From assembly GCA_963995525.1 (NCBI GenBank), contig OZ023206.1:30252021-30316020 (forward strand): a stretch of 64,000 nt of DNA, read 5' to 3'. Every line of letters starts with the position of its first letter. Positions within the stretch are counted from its first letter, which is position 1. The translations under genes and the position numbers were made by a program. Shown here in pieces: positions 1 through 10,319 of this stretch. This stretch comes from Escarpia spicata. Lineage: Eukaryota > Annelida > Polychaeta > Sabellida > Siboglinidae. Below the pieces are notes generated by a model. That model was not told where the DNA came from. It made no database searches and saw only the letters and a list, made by a program, of their open reading frames with translations.

Positions 1-237
1 ATTACGGAGTCACTCCAGAAGCGTCTGCAGTGACGACAAGAGGAAATGCGCCCCTACGCTATAGCTGGGGTTATAGGCGCCGCTTGTCTTAGCTTTCTTA
101 TACTCGCTTTTACTGTGTAATTCAATGAATAAAGATGTATGTATGTATGTAATCCAGGAATCCGGTGTCTGTTGTTCTTATCACCTTCATAGCTCGTTAC
201 GATCGATGAATACATACACATCCACCTCCCCTCCGTC

Positions 238-245
238 TATATATA
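238..245 (+). promoter_or_regulatory. TATA-like box of the 1250-bp unit
   Basis: An eight-base alternating TA run lies about 65 bp upstream of the first ORF and recurs at 1488-1495 and 2738-2745. It suits a core RNA polymerase II promoter for each unit; no initiator was assigned. Confidence 0.45.
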
Positions 246-304
246 CACGCACACTCATACAAGCTCCTATGACGTCACACTAGGATATATAGACGCGTGA
301 TGTC

Positions 305-700
305 GTGTCACGAGTGAAAACGAGTCTCCGTAGTCGTGGTATAACCGTGTCGGATGAGACGGAAGACGAAGCACTGAAGGTGCCGCAGCCCTGGTACCTA
401 CAAGACGACACGACGGGGGAGGAGGCAGGAAGGCAGGTCTGGTACTCCGAGATGACCCTGGTAGCACGCGATGCTATCGTTCGGTTCGTGAGCAACGAAT
501 TGTGGCGCACTTTCGAAAGTGAGACAAATGTCATCTACCTGGTACGTAGCGATCTGATCCAAGACAATGTGAGATATGCAGTACACCATTACAGGTTTAT
601 GGTGGACACACCGAAGCGGGCACGTGACCTCATAACACGTGTGCAAGCCATCCTCCGTGTACGCGGTATACCTCTGTTGGACGAGGAAACACCCTGCTAA
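305..700 (+). CDS. Unidentified 131-aa ORF 1, copy 1
   Basis: Open frame of 131 codons, family not recognised. It is a mixed-charge soluble protein with an acidic stretch near residues 20-25 and no membrane segment. The frame opens with GTG; the first in-frame ATG is about 50 codons in (near 452). An ATG at 300 belongs to another frame that stops after five codons, so the true start is unresolved and an upstream exon is possible. The stop overlaps the next ORF's ATG as TAATG. The region just downstream (branch-like CTAAT, T/G-rich run, CAG at 721-723) also resembles an intron 3' end, so ORFs 1 and 2 may be two exons of one gene. Its position beside PolB and capsid fragments suggests an early gene of a Polinton-like element; this is inference. 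Confidence 0.5.
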   Translation: MSRVKTSLRSRGITVSDETEDEALKVPQPWYLQDDTTGEEAGRQVWYSEMTLVARDAIVRFVSNELWRTFESETNVIYLVRSDLIQDNVRYAVHHYRFMVDTPKRARDLITRVQAILRVRGIPLLDEETPC

Positions 701-1263
701 TGTTGTTGTTATTGTGTTGTCAGGTCAGCGATGCTCCCTCTAGCGGACTAGATCTTATCCAAAGATCATATGATGAGAAGCCGCTAGAGTGGGCACCTAG
801 AAAAAGACGCTGTCACCACACCCCTATGCCACTGCGACAGGCTCTGCTTACGCACCTACACGCCCAGCGTCACGTGACGGATCTGGAAATGACGTGTGAG
901 TGTGCGACACCACCACCACCACCATCCAACGAGTCATTGGATATGAGTTGTGACAACGATGACGTCACCACATCCGAATACGAGGCACTGCGGACGGATT
1001 GTTCGACGCTCGATATGGCTGCCGATGGCCATATAGTGTGGTCGAAAACGGACACGTCGATGCCGTGGACCTACCCGGTTCTGTTCGGTAGCGTACAGGA
1101 CCTGGAAATAAACATCCAGAGTTTAGCCGCGGTGCTGTTCGTCACCAAAAGATGCAGCCTCGATACGGCCGTACACACGATTTGTAAAGAACTTGCGCGG
1201 AACATCGAGTGCGATGAACACGTCGCATACATTACGGAGTCACTCCAGAAGCGTCTGCAGTGA
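700..1263 (+). CDS. Unidentified 187-aa ORF 2, copy 1
   Basis: Open frame following ORF 1 with a one-base overlap. Product unknown. Visible features are a short basic patch (KRRC around residues 35-38), a run of five prolines near residue 73, an acidic Ser/Thr-rich stretch, and a helical C-terminal region rich in Glu and Leu. The first twelve residues are hydrophobic but may be intronic, because a splice-acceptor-like CAG ends at 723 and the frame stays open from there. The layout (small ORF, short gap with acceptor-like sequence, proline-rich ORF, AATAAA) parallels the 38223-39463 gene pair in the Polinton at 38152-43385, though I see no convincing residue-level match. Confidence 0.5.
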   Translation: MLLLLCCQVSDAPSSGLDLIQRSYDEKPLEWAPRKRRCHHTPMPLRQALLTHLHAQRHVTDLEMTCECATPPPPPSNESLDMSCDNDDVTTSEYEALRTDCSTLDMAADGHIVWSKTDTSMPWTYPVLFGSVQDLEINIQSLAAVLFVTKRCSLDTAVHTICKELARNIECDEHVAYITESLQKRLQ

Positions 1264-1377
1264 CGACAAGAGGAAATGCGCCCCTACGCTATAGCTGGGG
1301 TTATAGGCGCCGCTTGTCTGTCACTGTAGGCGCTTAGCTTAGCTTTCTTATACTCGCTTTTACTGTGTAATTCAATG

Positions 1378-1383
1378 AATAAA
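1378..1383 (+). terminator. Polyadenylation signal AATAAA of the repeated unit
   Basis: AATAAA followed by a short GTAT repeat lies 115 bp past the ORF 2 stop. Equivalent signals are at 128-133, 2628-2633 and 3878-3883. Confidence 0.55.
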
Positions 1384-1554
1384 GATGTATGTATGTATGT
1401 AATCCAGGAATCCGGTGTCTGTTGTTCTTATCACCTTCATAGCTCGTTACGATCGATGAATACATACACATCCACCTCCCCTCCGTCTATATATACACGC
1501 ACACTCATACAAGCTCCTATGACGTCACACTAGGATATATAGACGCGTGATGTC

Positions 1555-1950
1555 GTGTCACGAGTGAAAACGAGTCTCCGTAGTCGTGGTATAACCGTGT
1601 CGGATGAGACGGAAGACGAAGCACTGAAGGTGCCGCAGCCCTGGTACCTACAAGACGACACGACGGGGGAGGAGGCAGGAAGGCAGGTCTGGTACTCCGA
1701 GATGACCCTGGTAGCACGCGATGCTATCGTTCGGTTAGTGAGCAACGAATTGTGGCGCACTTTCGAAAGTGAGACAAATGTCATCTACCTGGTACGTAGC
1801 GATCTGATCCAAGACAATGTGAGATATGCAGTACACCATTACAGGTTTATGGTGGACACACCGAAGCGGGCACGTGACCTCATAACACGTGTGCAAGCCA
1901 TCCTCCGTGTACGCGGTATACCTCTGTTGGACGAGGAAACACCCTGCTAA
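1555..1950 (+). CDS. Unidentified 131-aa ORF 1, copy 2
   Basis: Identical to the first copy except for Leu instead of Phe near residue 61. It has the same GTG opening, the same absence of an early in-frame ATG, and the same TAATG junction with the following ORF. No family recognised. Confidence 0.5.
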   Translation: MSRVKTSLRSRGITVSDETEDEALKVPQPWYLQDDTTGEEAGRQVWYSEMTLVARDAIVRLVSNELWRTFESETNVIYLVRSDLIQDNVRYAVHHYRFMVDTPKRARDLITRVQAILRVRGIPLLDEETPC

Positions 1951-2513
1951 TGTTGTTGTTATTGTGTTGTCAGGTCAGCGATGCTCCCTCTAGCGGACTA
2001 GATCTCATCCAAAGATCATATGATGAGAAGCCGCTAGAGTGGGCACCTAGAAAAAGACGCCGTCACCACACCCCTATGCCACTGCGACAGGCTCTGCTTA
2101 CGCACCTACACGCCCAGCGTCACGTGACGGATCTGGAAATGACGTGTGAGTGTGCGACACCACCACCACCACCATCCAACGAGTCATTGGATATGAGTTG
2201 TGACAACGATGACGTCACCACATCCGAATACGAGGCACTGCGGACGGATTGTTCGACGCTCGATATGGCTGCCGATGGCCATATAGTGTGGTCGAAAACG
2301 GACACGTCGATGCCGTGGACCTACCCGGTTCTGTTCGGTAGCGTACAGGACCTGGAAATAAACATCCAGAGTTTAGCCGCGGTGCTGTTCGTCACCAAAA
2401 GATGCAGCCTCGATACGGCCGTACACACGATTTGTAAAGAACTTGCGCGGAACATCGAGTGCGATGAACACGTCGCATACATTACGGAGTCACTCCAGAA
2501 GCGTCTGCAGTGA
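1950..2513 (+). CDS. Unidentified 187-aa ORF 2, copy 2
   Basis: Second copy of the proline-run ORF. It differs from copy 1 by Arg in place of Cys in the basic patch and by a silent change nearby. The intact frame in all copies fits recent duplication rather than long independent decay. Confidence 0.5.
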   Translation: MLLLLCCQVSDAPSSGLDLIQRSYDEKPLEWAPRKRRRHHTPMPLRQALLTHLHAQRHVTDLEMTCECATPPPPPSNESLDMSCDNDDVTTSEYEALRTDCSTLDMAADGHIVWSKTDTSMPWTYPVLFGSVQDLEINIQSLAAVLFVTKRCSLDTAVHTICKELARNIECDEHVAYITESLQKRLQ

Positions 2514-2804
2514 CGACAAGAGGAAATGCGCCCCTACGCTATAGCTGGGGTTATAGGCGCCGCTTGTCTGTCACTGTAGGCGCTTAGCTTAGCTTTCTTA
2601 TACTCGCTTTTACTGTGTAATTCAATGAATAAAGATGTATGTATGTATGTAATCCAGGAATCCGGTGTCTGTTGTTCTTATCACCTTCATAGCTCGTTAC
2701 GATCGATGAATACATACACATCCACCTCCCCTCCGTCTATATATACACGCACACTCATACAAGCTCCTATGACGTCACACTAGGATATATAGACGCGTGA
2801 TGTC

Positions 2805-3200
2805 GTGTCACGAGTGAAAACGAGTCTCCGTAGTCGTGGTATAACCGTGTCGGATGAGACGGAAGACGAAGCACTGAAGGTGCCGCAGCCCTGGTACCTA
2901 CAAGACGACACGACGGGGGAGGAGGCAGGAAGGCAGGTCTGGTACTCCGAGATGACCCTGGTAGCACGCGATGCTATCGTTCGGTTAGTGAGCAACGAAT
3001 TGTGGCGCACTTTCGAAAGTGAGACAAATGTCATCTACCTGGTACGTAGCGATCTGATCCAAGACAATGTGAGATATGCAGTACACCATTACAGGTTTAT
3101 GGTGGACACACCGAAGCGGGCACGTGACCTCATAACACGTGTGCAAGCCATCCTCCGTGTACGCGGTATACCTCTGTTGGACGAGGAAACACCCTGCTAA
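2805..3200 (+). CDS. Unidentified 131-aa ORF 1, copy 3
   Basis: Third copy, same protein as copy 2, with the TATA-like box at 2738-2745 upstream and the TAATG overlap with the next ORF at its end. Confidence 0.5.
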   Translation: MSRVKTSLRSRGITVSDETEDEALKVPQPWYLQDDTTGEEAGRQVWYSEMTLVARDAIVRLVSNELWRTFESETNVIYLVRSDLIQDNVRYAVHHYRFMVDTPKRARDLITRVQAILRVRGIPLLDEETPC

Positions 3201-3763
3201 TGTTGTTGTTATTGTGTTGTCAGGTCAGCGATGCTCCCTCTAGCGGACTAGATCTCATCCAAAGATCATATGATGAGAAGCCGCTAGAGTGGGCACCTAG
3301 AAAAAGACGCCGTCACCACACCCCTATGCCACTGCGACAGGCTCTGCTTACGCACCTACACGCCCAGCGTCACGTGACGGATCTGGAAATGACGTGTGAG
3401 TGTGCGACACCACCACCACCACCATCCAACGAGTCATTGGATATGAGTTGTGACAACGATGACGTCACCACATCCGAATACGAGGCACTGCGGACGGATT
3501 GTTCGACGCTCGATATGGCTGCCGATGGCCATATAGTGTGGTCGAAAACGGACACGTCGATGCCGTGGACCTACCCGGTTCTGTTCGGTAGCGTACAGGA
3601 CCTGGAAATAAACATCCAGAGTTTAGCCGCGGTGCTGTTCGTCACCAAAAGATGCAGCCTCGATACGGCCGTACACACGATTTGTAAAGAACTTGCGCGG
3701 AACATCGAGTGCGATGAACACGTCGCATACATTACGGAGTCACTCCAGAAGCGTCTGCAGTGA
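3200..3763 (+). CDS. Unidentified 187-aa ORF 2, copy 3
   Basis: Third copy, same as copy 2. Its 3' tail continues through AATAAA at 3878 to about 3944, where the repeat stops and PolB-like sequence begins. The PolB fragment is therefore joined to the array rather than being part of the repeated unit. Confidence 0.5.
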   Translation: MLLLLCCQVSDAPSSGLDLIQRSYDEKPLEWAPRKRRRHHTPMPLRQALLTHLHAQRHVTDLEMTCECATPPPPPSNESLDMSCDNDDVTTSEYEALRTDCSTLDMAADGHIVWSKTDTSMPWTYPVLFGSVQDLEINIQSLAAVLFVTKRCSLDTAVHTICKELARNIECDEHVAYITESLQKRLQ

Positions 3764-3944
3764 CGACAAGAGGAAATGCGCCCCTACGCTATAGCTGGGG
3801 TTATAGGCGCCGCTTGTCTGTCACTGTAGGCGCTTAGCTTAGCTTTCTTATACTCGCTTTTACTGTGTAATTCAATGAATAAAGATGTATGTATGTAATC
3901 CAGGAATCCGGTGTCTGTTGTTCTTATCACCTTCATAGCTCGTT

Positions 3945-5290
3945 CTCAAACAAACGGATTGGAAAGAGACCCCACCAACAACACAAAGTACACCGACAAT
4001 CTGTGTCTCTTCCGGTGTCTGGCTCTGCATCGTGGATGCGACCGACACCACCTGGAACCCGCTGTGAAGGTACTCTACGCTAAGTACGACCGTGACGGAG
4101 TGGCTATGAAAGACTTTGAAGGGGTGACGATGGACGATCTCTATCGCGTCGAGACCACCTTTGAGACCAACGTGTGCGTCTACAAGCTCGTCGAACCGGA
4201 AGAAGAAGAAGGTGGAAAGGCGACTGCCGAACTCGTACGCCGGTCCTTGTGTCACTATCCCGAAACGATGTACGTCAATCGTCACGAGACACACTACTCC
4301 TACATACAAGACATGAACATGTACTGTCATTCGTATCGATGTAGGAAGTGTGGCGACTCGCTATGGCACTACGCATCCAAACTATAGACACGAGCGCGGG
4401 TGTACGGGAGGTGTGCGAAAGATCTATCCCGGCGGTGTCTACCGCCCGTCACCGACAGTCTTCCAGCGCTTGGACGACGAAAACATTCGCGTTCCCGAGT
4501 GGTTGCGCTACTATCCCTATCGCGCCACCTTCGACTTCGAGTCCTGGTTCGATACGTCACAGCTTCCGTCGGACAGCGCCAATGTCCACTGGGTGGCTCG
4601 TCACGTACCGTTGAGCGTGTCCCTGGCGAGTAACGTACCCGGATTCGAACAGGTGCAATGTCTCATCACGGACGGCGACAGCAACAAGTTGGTATCCGAC
4701 ATGATGACCATCCTTCAGGCGATGAGCGAAGCAGCCTATGAAGCCATCGTAGACAGATACGAGGGCACCCTACACGAACTCGTGGAGGCTATCGTGACAT
4801 GGGACGAACAGGAGGCGTCCGCCGTGGAGGCGTCCGCCGCGGAGGGGGACAACGAGTCACAGCGACAACCGACCAATCCCTACAAAACTCTCATGGGTCA
4901 AATGTACGGTTGGCTTCATCAGTTGCCCGTCATCGGCTTCAACTCGGCCAGGTACGATCTGAACGTCGTCAAACAGTTCCTGGTACCCTACTTCCTGTCC
5001 GAAAAGAAAGCAACAGAGGACGGGGAGGAGGAGGAAGAGGGGGAGGATGCAGGGACTGTTCACGTGATCAAACGTGGCAACACGTTTATGTGTCTATCGA
5101 CGGACCTCAAATTTCTCGACATGACTCATTATATCGCCCCGGGATTCTCGTACTACAAGTACCTGAAAGCGTACGGTTGCGCGGTCACGAAAGGTCACTT
5201 CCTGTACGAATACATGGACAGCTTGGAGACTCGACGACACCGCTCTACCTCCCAAAGAGGCCTTCTTCAGTCGACTGAAAAACGAAGGTA
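3945..5290 (+). pseudogene. N-terminal fragment of protein-primed family B DNA polymerase (PolB)
   Basis: Polinton PolB replicates the element's linear DNA from a protein primer. Visible parts are the conserved block ending CLFRCLALH (about 3990-4030), a C2H2-like zinc motif near 4338-4395, then the 3'-5' exonuclease domain: Exo I motif FDFESWF at 4530-4550, Exo II motif GFNSARYDLN at 4935-4964, and a block near 5120-5190 typical of this family. The reading frame breaks near 4350-4387 and again near 5225, where homology continues in another frame to about 5290. The polymerase domain itself is missing. The 5' end is truncated at the junction with the 1250-bp repeat. Acidic Glu-rich insertions occur near 4800-4850 and 5020-5050. 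Confidence 0.85.
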
Positions 5291-5299
5291 TATCCGAAG

Positions 5300-5455
5300 A
5301 CCTTCGACAAGACTCACTACGTACCCGTGCTATACAAAGAGTTTGGCACGATCGAGATAGATACAAGAGACGACACCGGACAACGCGTGCCATTCGAGGT
5401 CGGTAAGGTGACGGTGACACTTCATTTCCAACGGCAACGGACGGCACTGTTCTAG
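5300..5455 (+). pseudogene. C-terminal fragment of a Polinton minor capsid (penton-like) protein
   Basis: A frame open to the TAG at 5453-5455 has no ATG. It encodes a segment with the motif IEIDTRDDTGQRVPFE followed by a short beta-rich end, which I associate with the C-terminus of the minor capsid-type protein usually encoded just upstream of the core and capsid genes in Polintons. It follows the PolB fragment directly, so the polymerase domain and most of this gene have been deleted between about 5285 and 5300. Family assignment is by pattern recall, not alignment. Confidence 0.55.
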
Positions 5456-5459
5456 AGAG

Positions 5460-5879
5460 ATGAATTACACCGACTACTATGCTCGTCAAGCGGGTGGTGC
5501 GATTCCTTATTTCGTGGGTGCCCGATACCAACGAGGACACGGACTGGGAAGTCTATTCGGAGGTCTACTGCGTAGCGTCATGCCGCTCGTCAAGAGAGGT
5601 ACCGTGGCGTTGGGAAGGAGAGCGGTGTCGACCGGCGCACGCATAGCCGACGACGTCCTGTCGGGACAGAACATCAGAACGGCCGCCAAACGTCGTGTCA
5701 CCGCTGCCGGTAGAGACATGATGAGCGACCTCTTGACCCCTGGCGTGCAACCGCGTAAGCGAATAAGACGCGCACCCGCTGCGAAACGAGTCAGTACAGC
5801 CGCGAGACGTCGGAGGAAGCAGCAGAGACCGAAGGCACGTCGTGAACCCGATATATTCGACGATGGCGTTCGTTCATAA
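5460..5879 (+). CDS. Basic core-like (adenovirus pX/pVII-type) protein of a Polinton
   Basis: 139 residues from ATG 5460, five bases after the preceding stop. A glycine-rich hydrophobic segment (GLGSLFGGLLRSVMPLV, about residues 27-43) is followed by a long basic C-terminus with clusters such as RKRIRRAP and RRRRKQQR, suited to binding packaged DNA. This composition and its place directly before the capsid gene match the small core or membrane-active protein of adintoviruses and Polintons. The 3' end overlaps the next gene's ATG (5863) by 17 bases in another frame, a compact virus-like arrangement. The frame is intact, although its neighbours are broken. Confidence 0.7.
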   Translation: MNYTDYYARQAGGAIPYFVGARYQRGHGLGSLFGGLLRSVMPLVKRGTVALGRRAVSTGARIADDVLSGQNIRTAAKRRVTAAGRDMMSDLLTPGVQPRKRIRRAPAAKRVSTAARRRRKQQRPKARREPDIFDDGVRS

Positions 5880-6478
5880 ACTATCGTGTGAGGGACTCAA
5901 GAGCGAACTCGATCTCTTCATCGTGCCTCCGACTCAGACCGGCATCGTCGACAGTCGCACGGTCCACCACCAACGGATGTCCTCGCTCGACTCGGGCGGA
6001 CCGATCGAATTCGTCGTACCCGGTTCGGGAGACGATTACCTGGATCTCGCCGACACGACGCTACACGTTCAGGCGAAGGTGACGCGTGCCGACGGAACCG
6101 ATCTCGACCCCGCCGATCGCGTCGGTCCCGTGAATAACTGGCTCCATTCGCTGTTCAGTCAGGTCGACGTCTACCTGAACGGAACGCTCGTGACTCCCTC
6201 GACGAACACGTATCCGTACCGCGCCTACATAGAGATGCTGCTCAGTTACGGCGACGATGCCAAGGAGACGCAACTGACGAGTCTGATGTGGTACAAGGAC
6301 ACGGCCAATCGTATGGACGTCGCGGGGTTCGTCGCCAGACGCAACATGATCGCCGGGAGTCGCGTGGTCGACATGATGGGTCGTCTCCACGTCGACCTCT
6401 TCCTCTAGGATAAACTCCTCATCAACGGCGTCGAGGTCAAGATACGTCTGGTGTGCAAGATACGTCTGGTGCACAAAC
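5863..6478 (+). pseudogene. N-terminal third of the Polinton major capsid protein (double jelly-roll)
   Basis: Starts at ATG 5863, overlapping the core-like gene. The first about 180 residues carry the hallmarks of the Polinton capsid family: the segment KSELDLF..PPTQT near the N-terminus, SGGPIEFVV, VGPVNNWLHSLFSQVDVYLNG and TNTYPYRAYIEMLLSYG. The capsid protein builds the virion shell; the full family is several hundred residues longer. A TAG at 6406-6408 interrupts the frame, readable homology continues past it for about 20 codons, and then a short duplication and the 65-bp minisatellite replace the rest. Not functional. Confidence 0.85.
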
Positions 6479-7797
6479 ATGCTTCAACCTGTTCCACGTG
6501 GTAACACGTCGTGTTGAGCAGAGGCCTACATCGGTCGACAAACATGCTTCAACTTGTTCCACGTGGTAACACGTCGTGTTGAGCAGAGGCCTACATCGGT
6601 CGACACACATGCTTCAACTTGTTCCACGTGGTAACACGACGTGTTGAGCAGAGGCCTACATCGGTCGACAAACATGCTTCAACTTGTTCCACGTGGTAAC
6701 ACGTCGTGTTGAGCAGAGGCCTACATCGGTCGACAAACATGCTTCAACCTGTTCCACGTGGTAACACGTCGTGTTGAGCACAGGCCTACATCGGTCGACA
6801 AACATGCTTCAACCTGTTCCACGTGGTAACACGTCGTGTTGAGCACAGGCCTACATCGGTCGACAAACATGCTTCAACCTGTTCCACGTGGTAACACGTC
6901 GTGTTGAGCACAGGCCTACATCGGTCGACAAACATGCTTCAACCTGTTCCACGTGGTAACACGTCGTGTTGAGCAGAGGCCTACATCGGTCGACAAACAT
7001 GCTTCAACCTGTTCCACGTGGTAACACGTCGTGTTGAGCAGGCCTACATCGGTCGACAAACATGCTTCAACCTGTTCCACGTGGTAACACGTCGTGTTGA
7101 GCACAGGCCTACATCGGTCGACAAACATGCTTCAACCTGTTCCACGTGGTAACACGTCGTGTTGAGCAGAGGCCTACATCGGTCGACAAACATGCTTCAA
7201 CCTGTTCCACGTGGTAACACGTCGTGTTGAGCAGAGGCCTACATCGGTCGACAAACATGCTTCAACCTGTTCCACGTGGTAACACGTCGTGTTGAGCAGA
7301 GGCCTACATCGGTCGACAAACATGCTTCAACCTGTTCCACGTGGTAACACGTCGTGTTGAGCAGTGGCCTACATCGGTCGACAAACATGCTTCAACCTGT
7401 TCCACGTGGTAACACGTCGTGTTGAGCAGAGGCCTACATCGGTCGACAAACATGCTTCAACCTGTTCCACGTGGTAACTCGTCGTGTTGAGCACAGGCCT
7501 ACATCGGTCGACAAACATGCTTCAACCTGTTCCACGTGGTAACACGTCGTGTTGAGCACAGGCCTACATCGGTCGACAAACATGCTTCAACCTGTTCCAC
7601 GTGGTAACACGTCGTGTTGAGCAGAGGCCTACATCGGTCGACAAACATGCTTCAACCTGTTCCACGTGGTAACACGTCGTGTTGAGCACAGGCCTACATC
7701 GGTCGACAAACATGCTTCAACCTGTTCCACGTGGTAACACGTCGTGTTGAGCAGAGGCCTACATCGGTCGACAAACATGCTTCAACTTGTTCCACAT
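6478..7797. repeat. 65-bp minisatellite, about 20 copies
   Basis: A unit of 65 bp (63 bp in one copy near 7040) repeats about 20 times with few substitutions. Each unit contains the palindromic E-box CCACGTGG, the StuI-like AGGCCT and GTCGAC. It begins exactly where the capsid homology ends. Because 65 is not a multiple of three it cannot encode a simple repeated peptide. ORFs crossing it are artefacts. Confidence 0.95.
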
Positions 7798-10000
7798 GGT
7801 GCAGCAGAAAGATTGAATGTCACTTTCATTACAACGGACAACCAATTGTGTTCGTTCTGATATGTTATGTGCAATGTAGTTTGATGATGACTCTAGTGTC
7901 TGCTTTTTCAAGTCACAAGCCAATTGGTTTAGGATGCTTCGGACAACCTGCATGGCCAGTCTCAGCTTCATACATAGCACTCAAGAATGTCACCAGAGCT
8001 GTCTTGAACGAAGAAGCGGTGGATAAAAAAGGTTAGTGTGTCAAATATCAGAGGTTCCCGCCTTATTGGGTGTGCCTATATATAGATATATATCTTGACA
8101 CACTGACCGACAATTTGTGGCTTATTTCAATATAGTCAACTTCCTGCAAGAAGATCCACTGCTTGATCAGGACAACTTGGCCGACACCACACTACTTGAA
8201 ATGATGCTAAAGGTTCATTGAGGAAACGCTTTAAACGACCTACTTTGCACATTTGAAGATCTAGCAATTGATCCAAAATCACAATTCACCAAAGTCATCA
8301 TGATACTCCAAATTGGGGAAGAAGGGGAAGTTGATGACGGTGCCACGGTGGCGTCAGGAGGGATTGCTTGTCCTAATTCTGGCAATCGTTTTATGAACGT
8401 TGTACACTTGGCAGATTCTGTAAAGTTCCATATTTGAAGCAAGGTTTTGGAGCATCGCAATAGGCAGCAGTGTGGAAAATAATCACATTCAATTGGAAAC
8501 AGGAATGTTATTTCCCTATCGAAATTGCTATGCCTTTGTTTCAGCAGTATTTCTTCAAGGAACTCAGCAGTGATTTGCTGGATGCATTCCTCCAATATGT
8601 ACCGAAGTCGGAGTGCGACATATTGTGACAGACCTTGGTGAATAACGAAGAACAGTTAGATGTGCTGAACGAACATGAAAGCAAAATTCGCCCCATGGCT
8701 GGAAACTTGCATCAAATCATTTTGTAAACCGCACACAAAGAAATAATACAGTCACCCATGTTCACCATTGACTGCTTCAAAGAAACAGTGAAGGGCCTGG
8801 GTGTTGACAAACAGAAGTTGACCAACATGTACAGCGAGCTATAGCCAACTGCATGAAAAGTACTGAAACTGATTGACTCCCCATCAGCCAGCTGAGATGA
8901 GACGAAATGGTGGATCAGTTCATCACAGCTGATGGAAACATCAAGATCATTTGCACCTCTATGTCTTTCAGACAGGCCTTGTACATGCCACTCTCAGTGT
9001 ACTAAGCTGTGTGGATCAGCTACCCAAGGGCCTACCTACTCACAGGTGCTTGGGTTGCTCCAGCATTGCGTGCTCAATGAGACATTCATTGACCAAAGTC
9101 CCGAAACTTCATCCAATGTTTGCACAAGCGAGACGACACCAGACGTGCTTAACAATTTCAACGCTACGCAGCAACATTGCAATAAGCTTTACTAATTTTT
9201 ACTTTGTATGTTTTATTGTGGTACTTTTGACTGTTTAAGTTTCGTGGATCTTGATGAGTACAATACACGCTACGTGTACACTACATTTGATAGTTATACA
9301 TGGTCAGAAAAAAGTTCAAATATGTTGTGTAGATATTTCATAAGATAACACACACACATAAGACAGCTAGTTCACTAATTACAGATATTTCCAGGGCTCC
9401 CCAAGCTCTATATGCAAATCACTATAGCTTGGGAGGAGGGTTTCTTGTGTCAGGGACAGGCCTCAAGTGTAACCTTAATTTACCCTTGATTGTAGCACAG
9501 CTACATAAAGGCAAACAGATGAATGTCATCATCTGAGAGCAGCTTAGGGCACTCGGGTGTGAATACAAGAGTGATTGTTTCAGTGGGAAGAGGTTGGCCT
9601 CCGTGTCAACATAGCGGACAAGGTGATTGACAATAGCGGATTTCTAGGACGGAAGTTCACCGCCCTGAAACCTTGTCCTGAAGCAGCACTTGTTGCACGG
9701 AAGGAAAGGCAGTTGGGTACATTTTGAGTTGAGTGGTAACACTGACCAGTTTTTATTTGGGTGACCAATTGTTTTGTGGTCATGCGTGCGGCTGTCCAGT
9801 GTGAGTGACTCCAGAAGGATGCACTGTTTGTCCAATGGTAAGTTATGATAATTTTCTATAATTAAATTATGTTCAAAGATCTAGTATGTTGAAAGATAAA
9901 ATACTGGTATATGCTCTATTAAGACTGTAATAAAAGGTATACGTGTGGTTTTAGTGTTTGGACACTTTGTAGTGTTCCCCAAGATGTGGTTGCATATATG
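7798..10000. other. No recognisable gene; possible decayed coding fragments
   Basis: A stretch around 8130-8460 reads as a stop-containing protein-like sequence downstream of an AG acceptor-like site, and 8900-9200 likewise. Neither gives a family I can name. AT-rich sequence, a TA-repeat near 8080-8095 and no convincing RNA gene make up the rest. Confidence 0.4.
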
Positions 10001-10319
10001 CTCAGCTAGCACAACTTGGTTGGGCCAACATTGTAAAATGTGCGGCACGGTCACCATCTGCATGTTAACCTAATGGGGCAGTAGGGCCAACGATGGCTAC
10101 ACGTTGCCAGCTAACGTTAACGCCGCGACGTTGCATTGACATCACGCCAACTATCCTGATATGGTAACGCCATCTAGCGAAGAATCTCGCCGATGACAGT
10201 TGGTTGGCTGACAGTTGGTTATTCGTTGCCACTGACACCGACATGCGATTAATCATGTAACCGTGTACGTTTACTGGAAGAAGTCCAACGTTGGCAGGGT
10301 TATACACACATAGCGACAC

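Larger units (their letters stand above)
1..3944 (+). repeat. Tandem array of a 1250-bp two-gene transcription unit, three full copies plus partial ends
   Basis: The same 1250-bp block recurs with equivalent points at 267, 1517 and 2767. The window opens inside the tail of an earlier copy, and a fourth 3' tail runs to about 3944, where sequence switches abruptly to PolB-like coding sequence. Copies differ by only a few bases: Phe versus Leu and Cys versus Arg codons distinguish copy 1, and the first spacer (near 109) lacks about 20 bp present in later ones. Each unit has a TATA-like box, two adjoining ORFs and an AATAAA signal. Near-identity means recent amplification, or conceivably an assembly artefact. 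Confidence 0.95.
1..6480 (+). mobile_element. Polinton/adintovirus-like element remnant A
   Basis: The order unknown gene array, PolB fragment, capsid-type C-terminus, basic core protein, major capsid protein on one strand is the gene content of Polinton/Maverick elements and adintoviruses. No terminal inverted repeat is visible: the left side leaves the window and the right side is cut inside the capsid gene by a minisatellite. Integrase, protease and packaging ATPase are absent here. Frame breaks and a large internal deletion show this copy is not functional. Confidence 0.8.

Noticed and set aside
267..534. Antisense ORFs over each copy of the 131-aa ORF
   Set aside because: Shadows of the forward frame; they lack promoter or poly(A) signals.
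6478..7797. Regular 65-bp direct repeats as a possible CRISPR array
   Set aside because: Units are contiguous with no variable spacers, there are no cas genes, and the context is eukaryotic; it is a minisatellite.
8215..9200. Possible ancient helicase- or HECT-like coding remnants
   Set aside because: Short protein-like stretches with several stops gave no motif specific enough to name a family.
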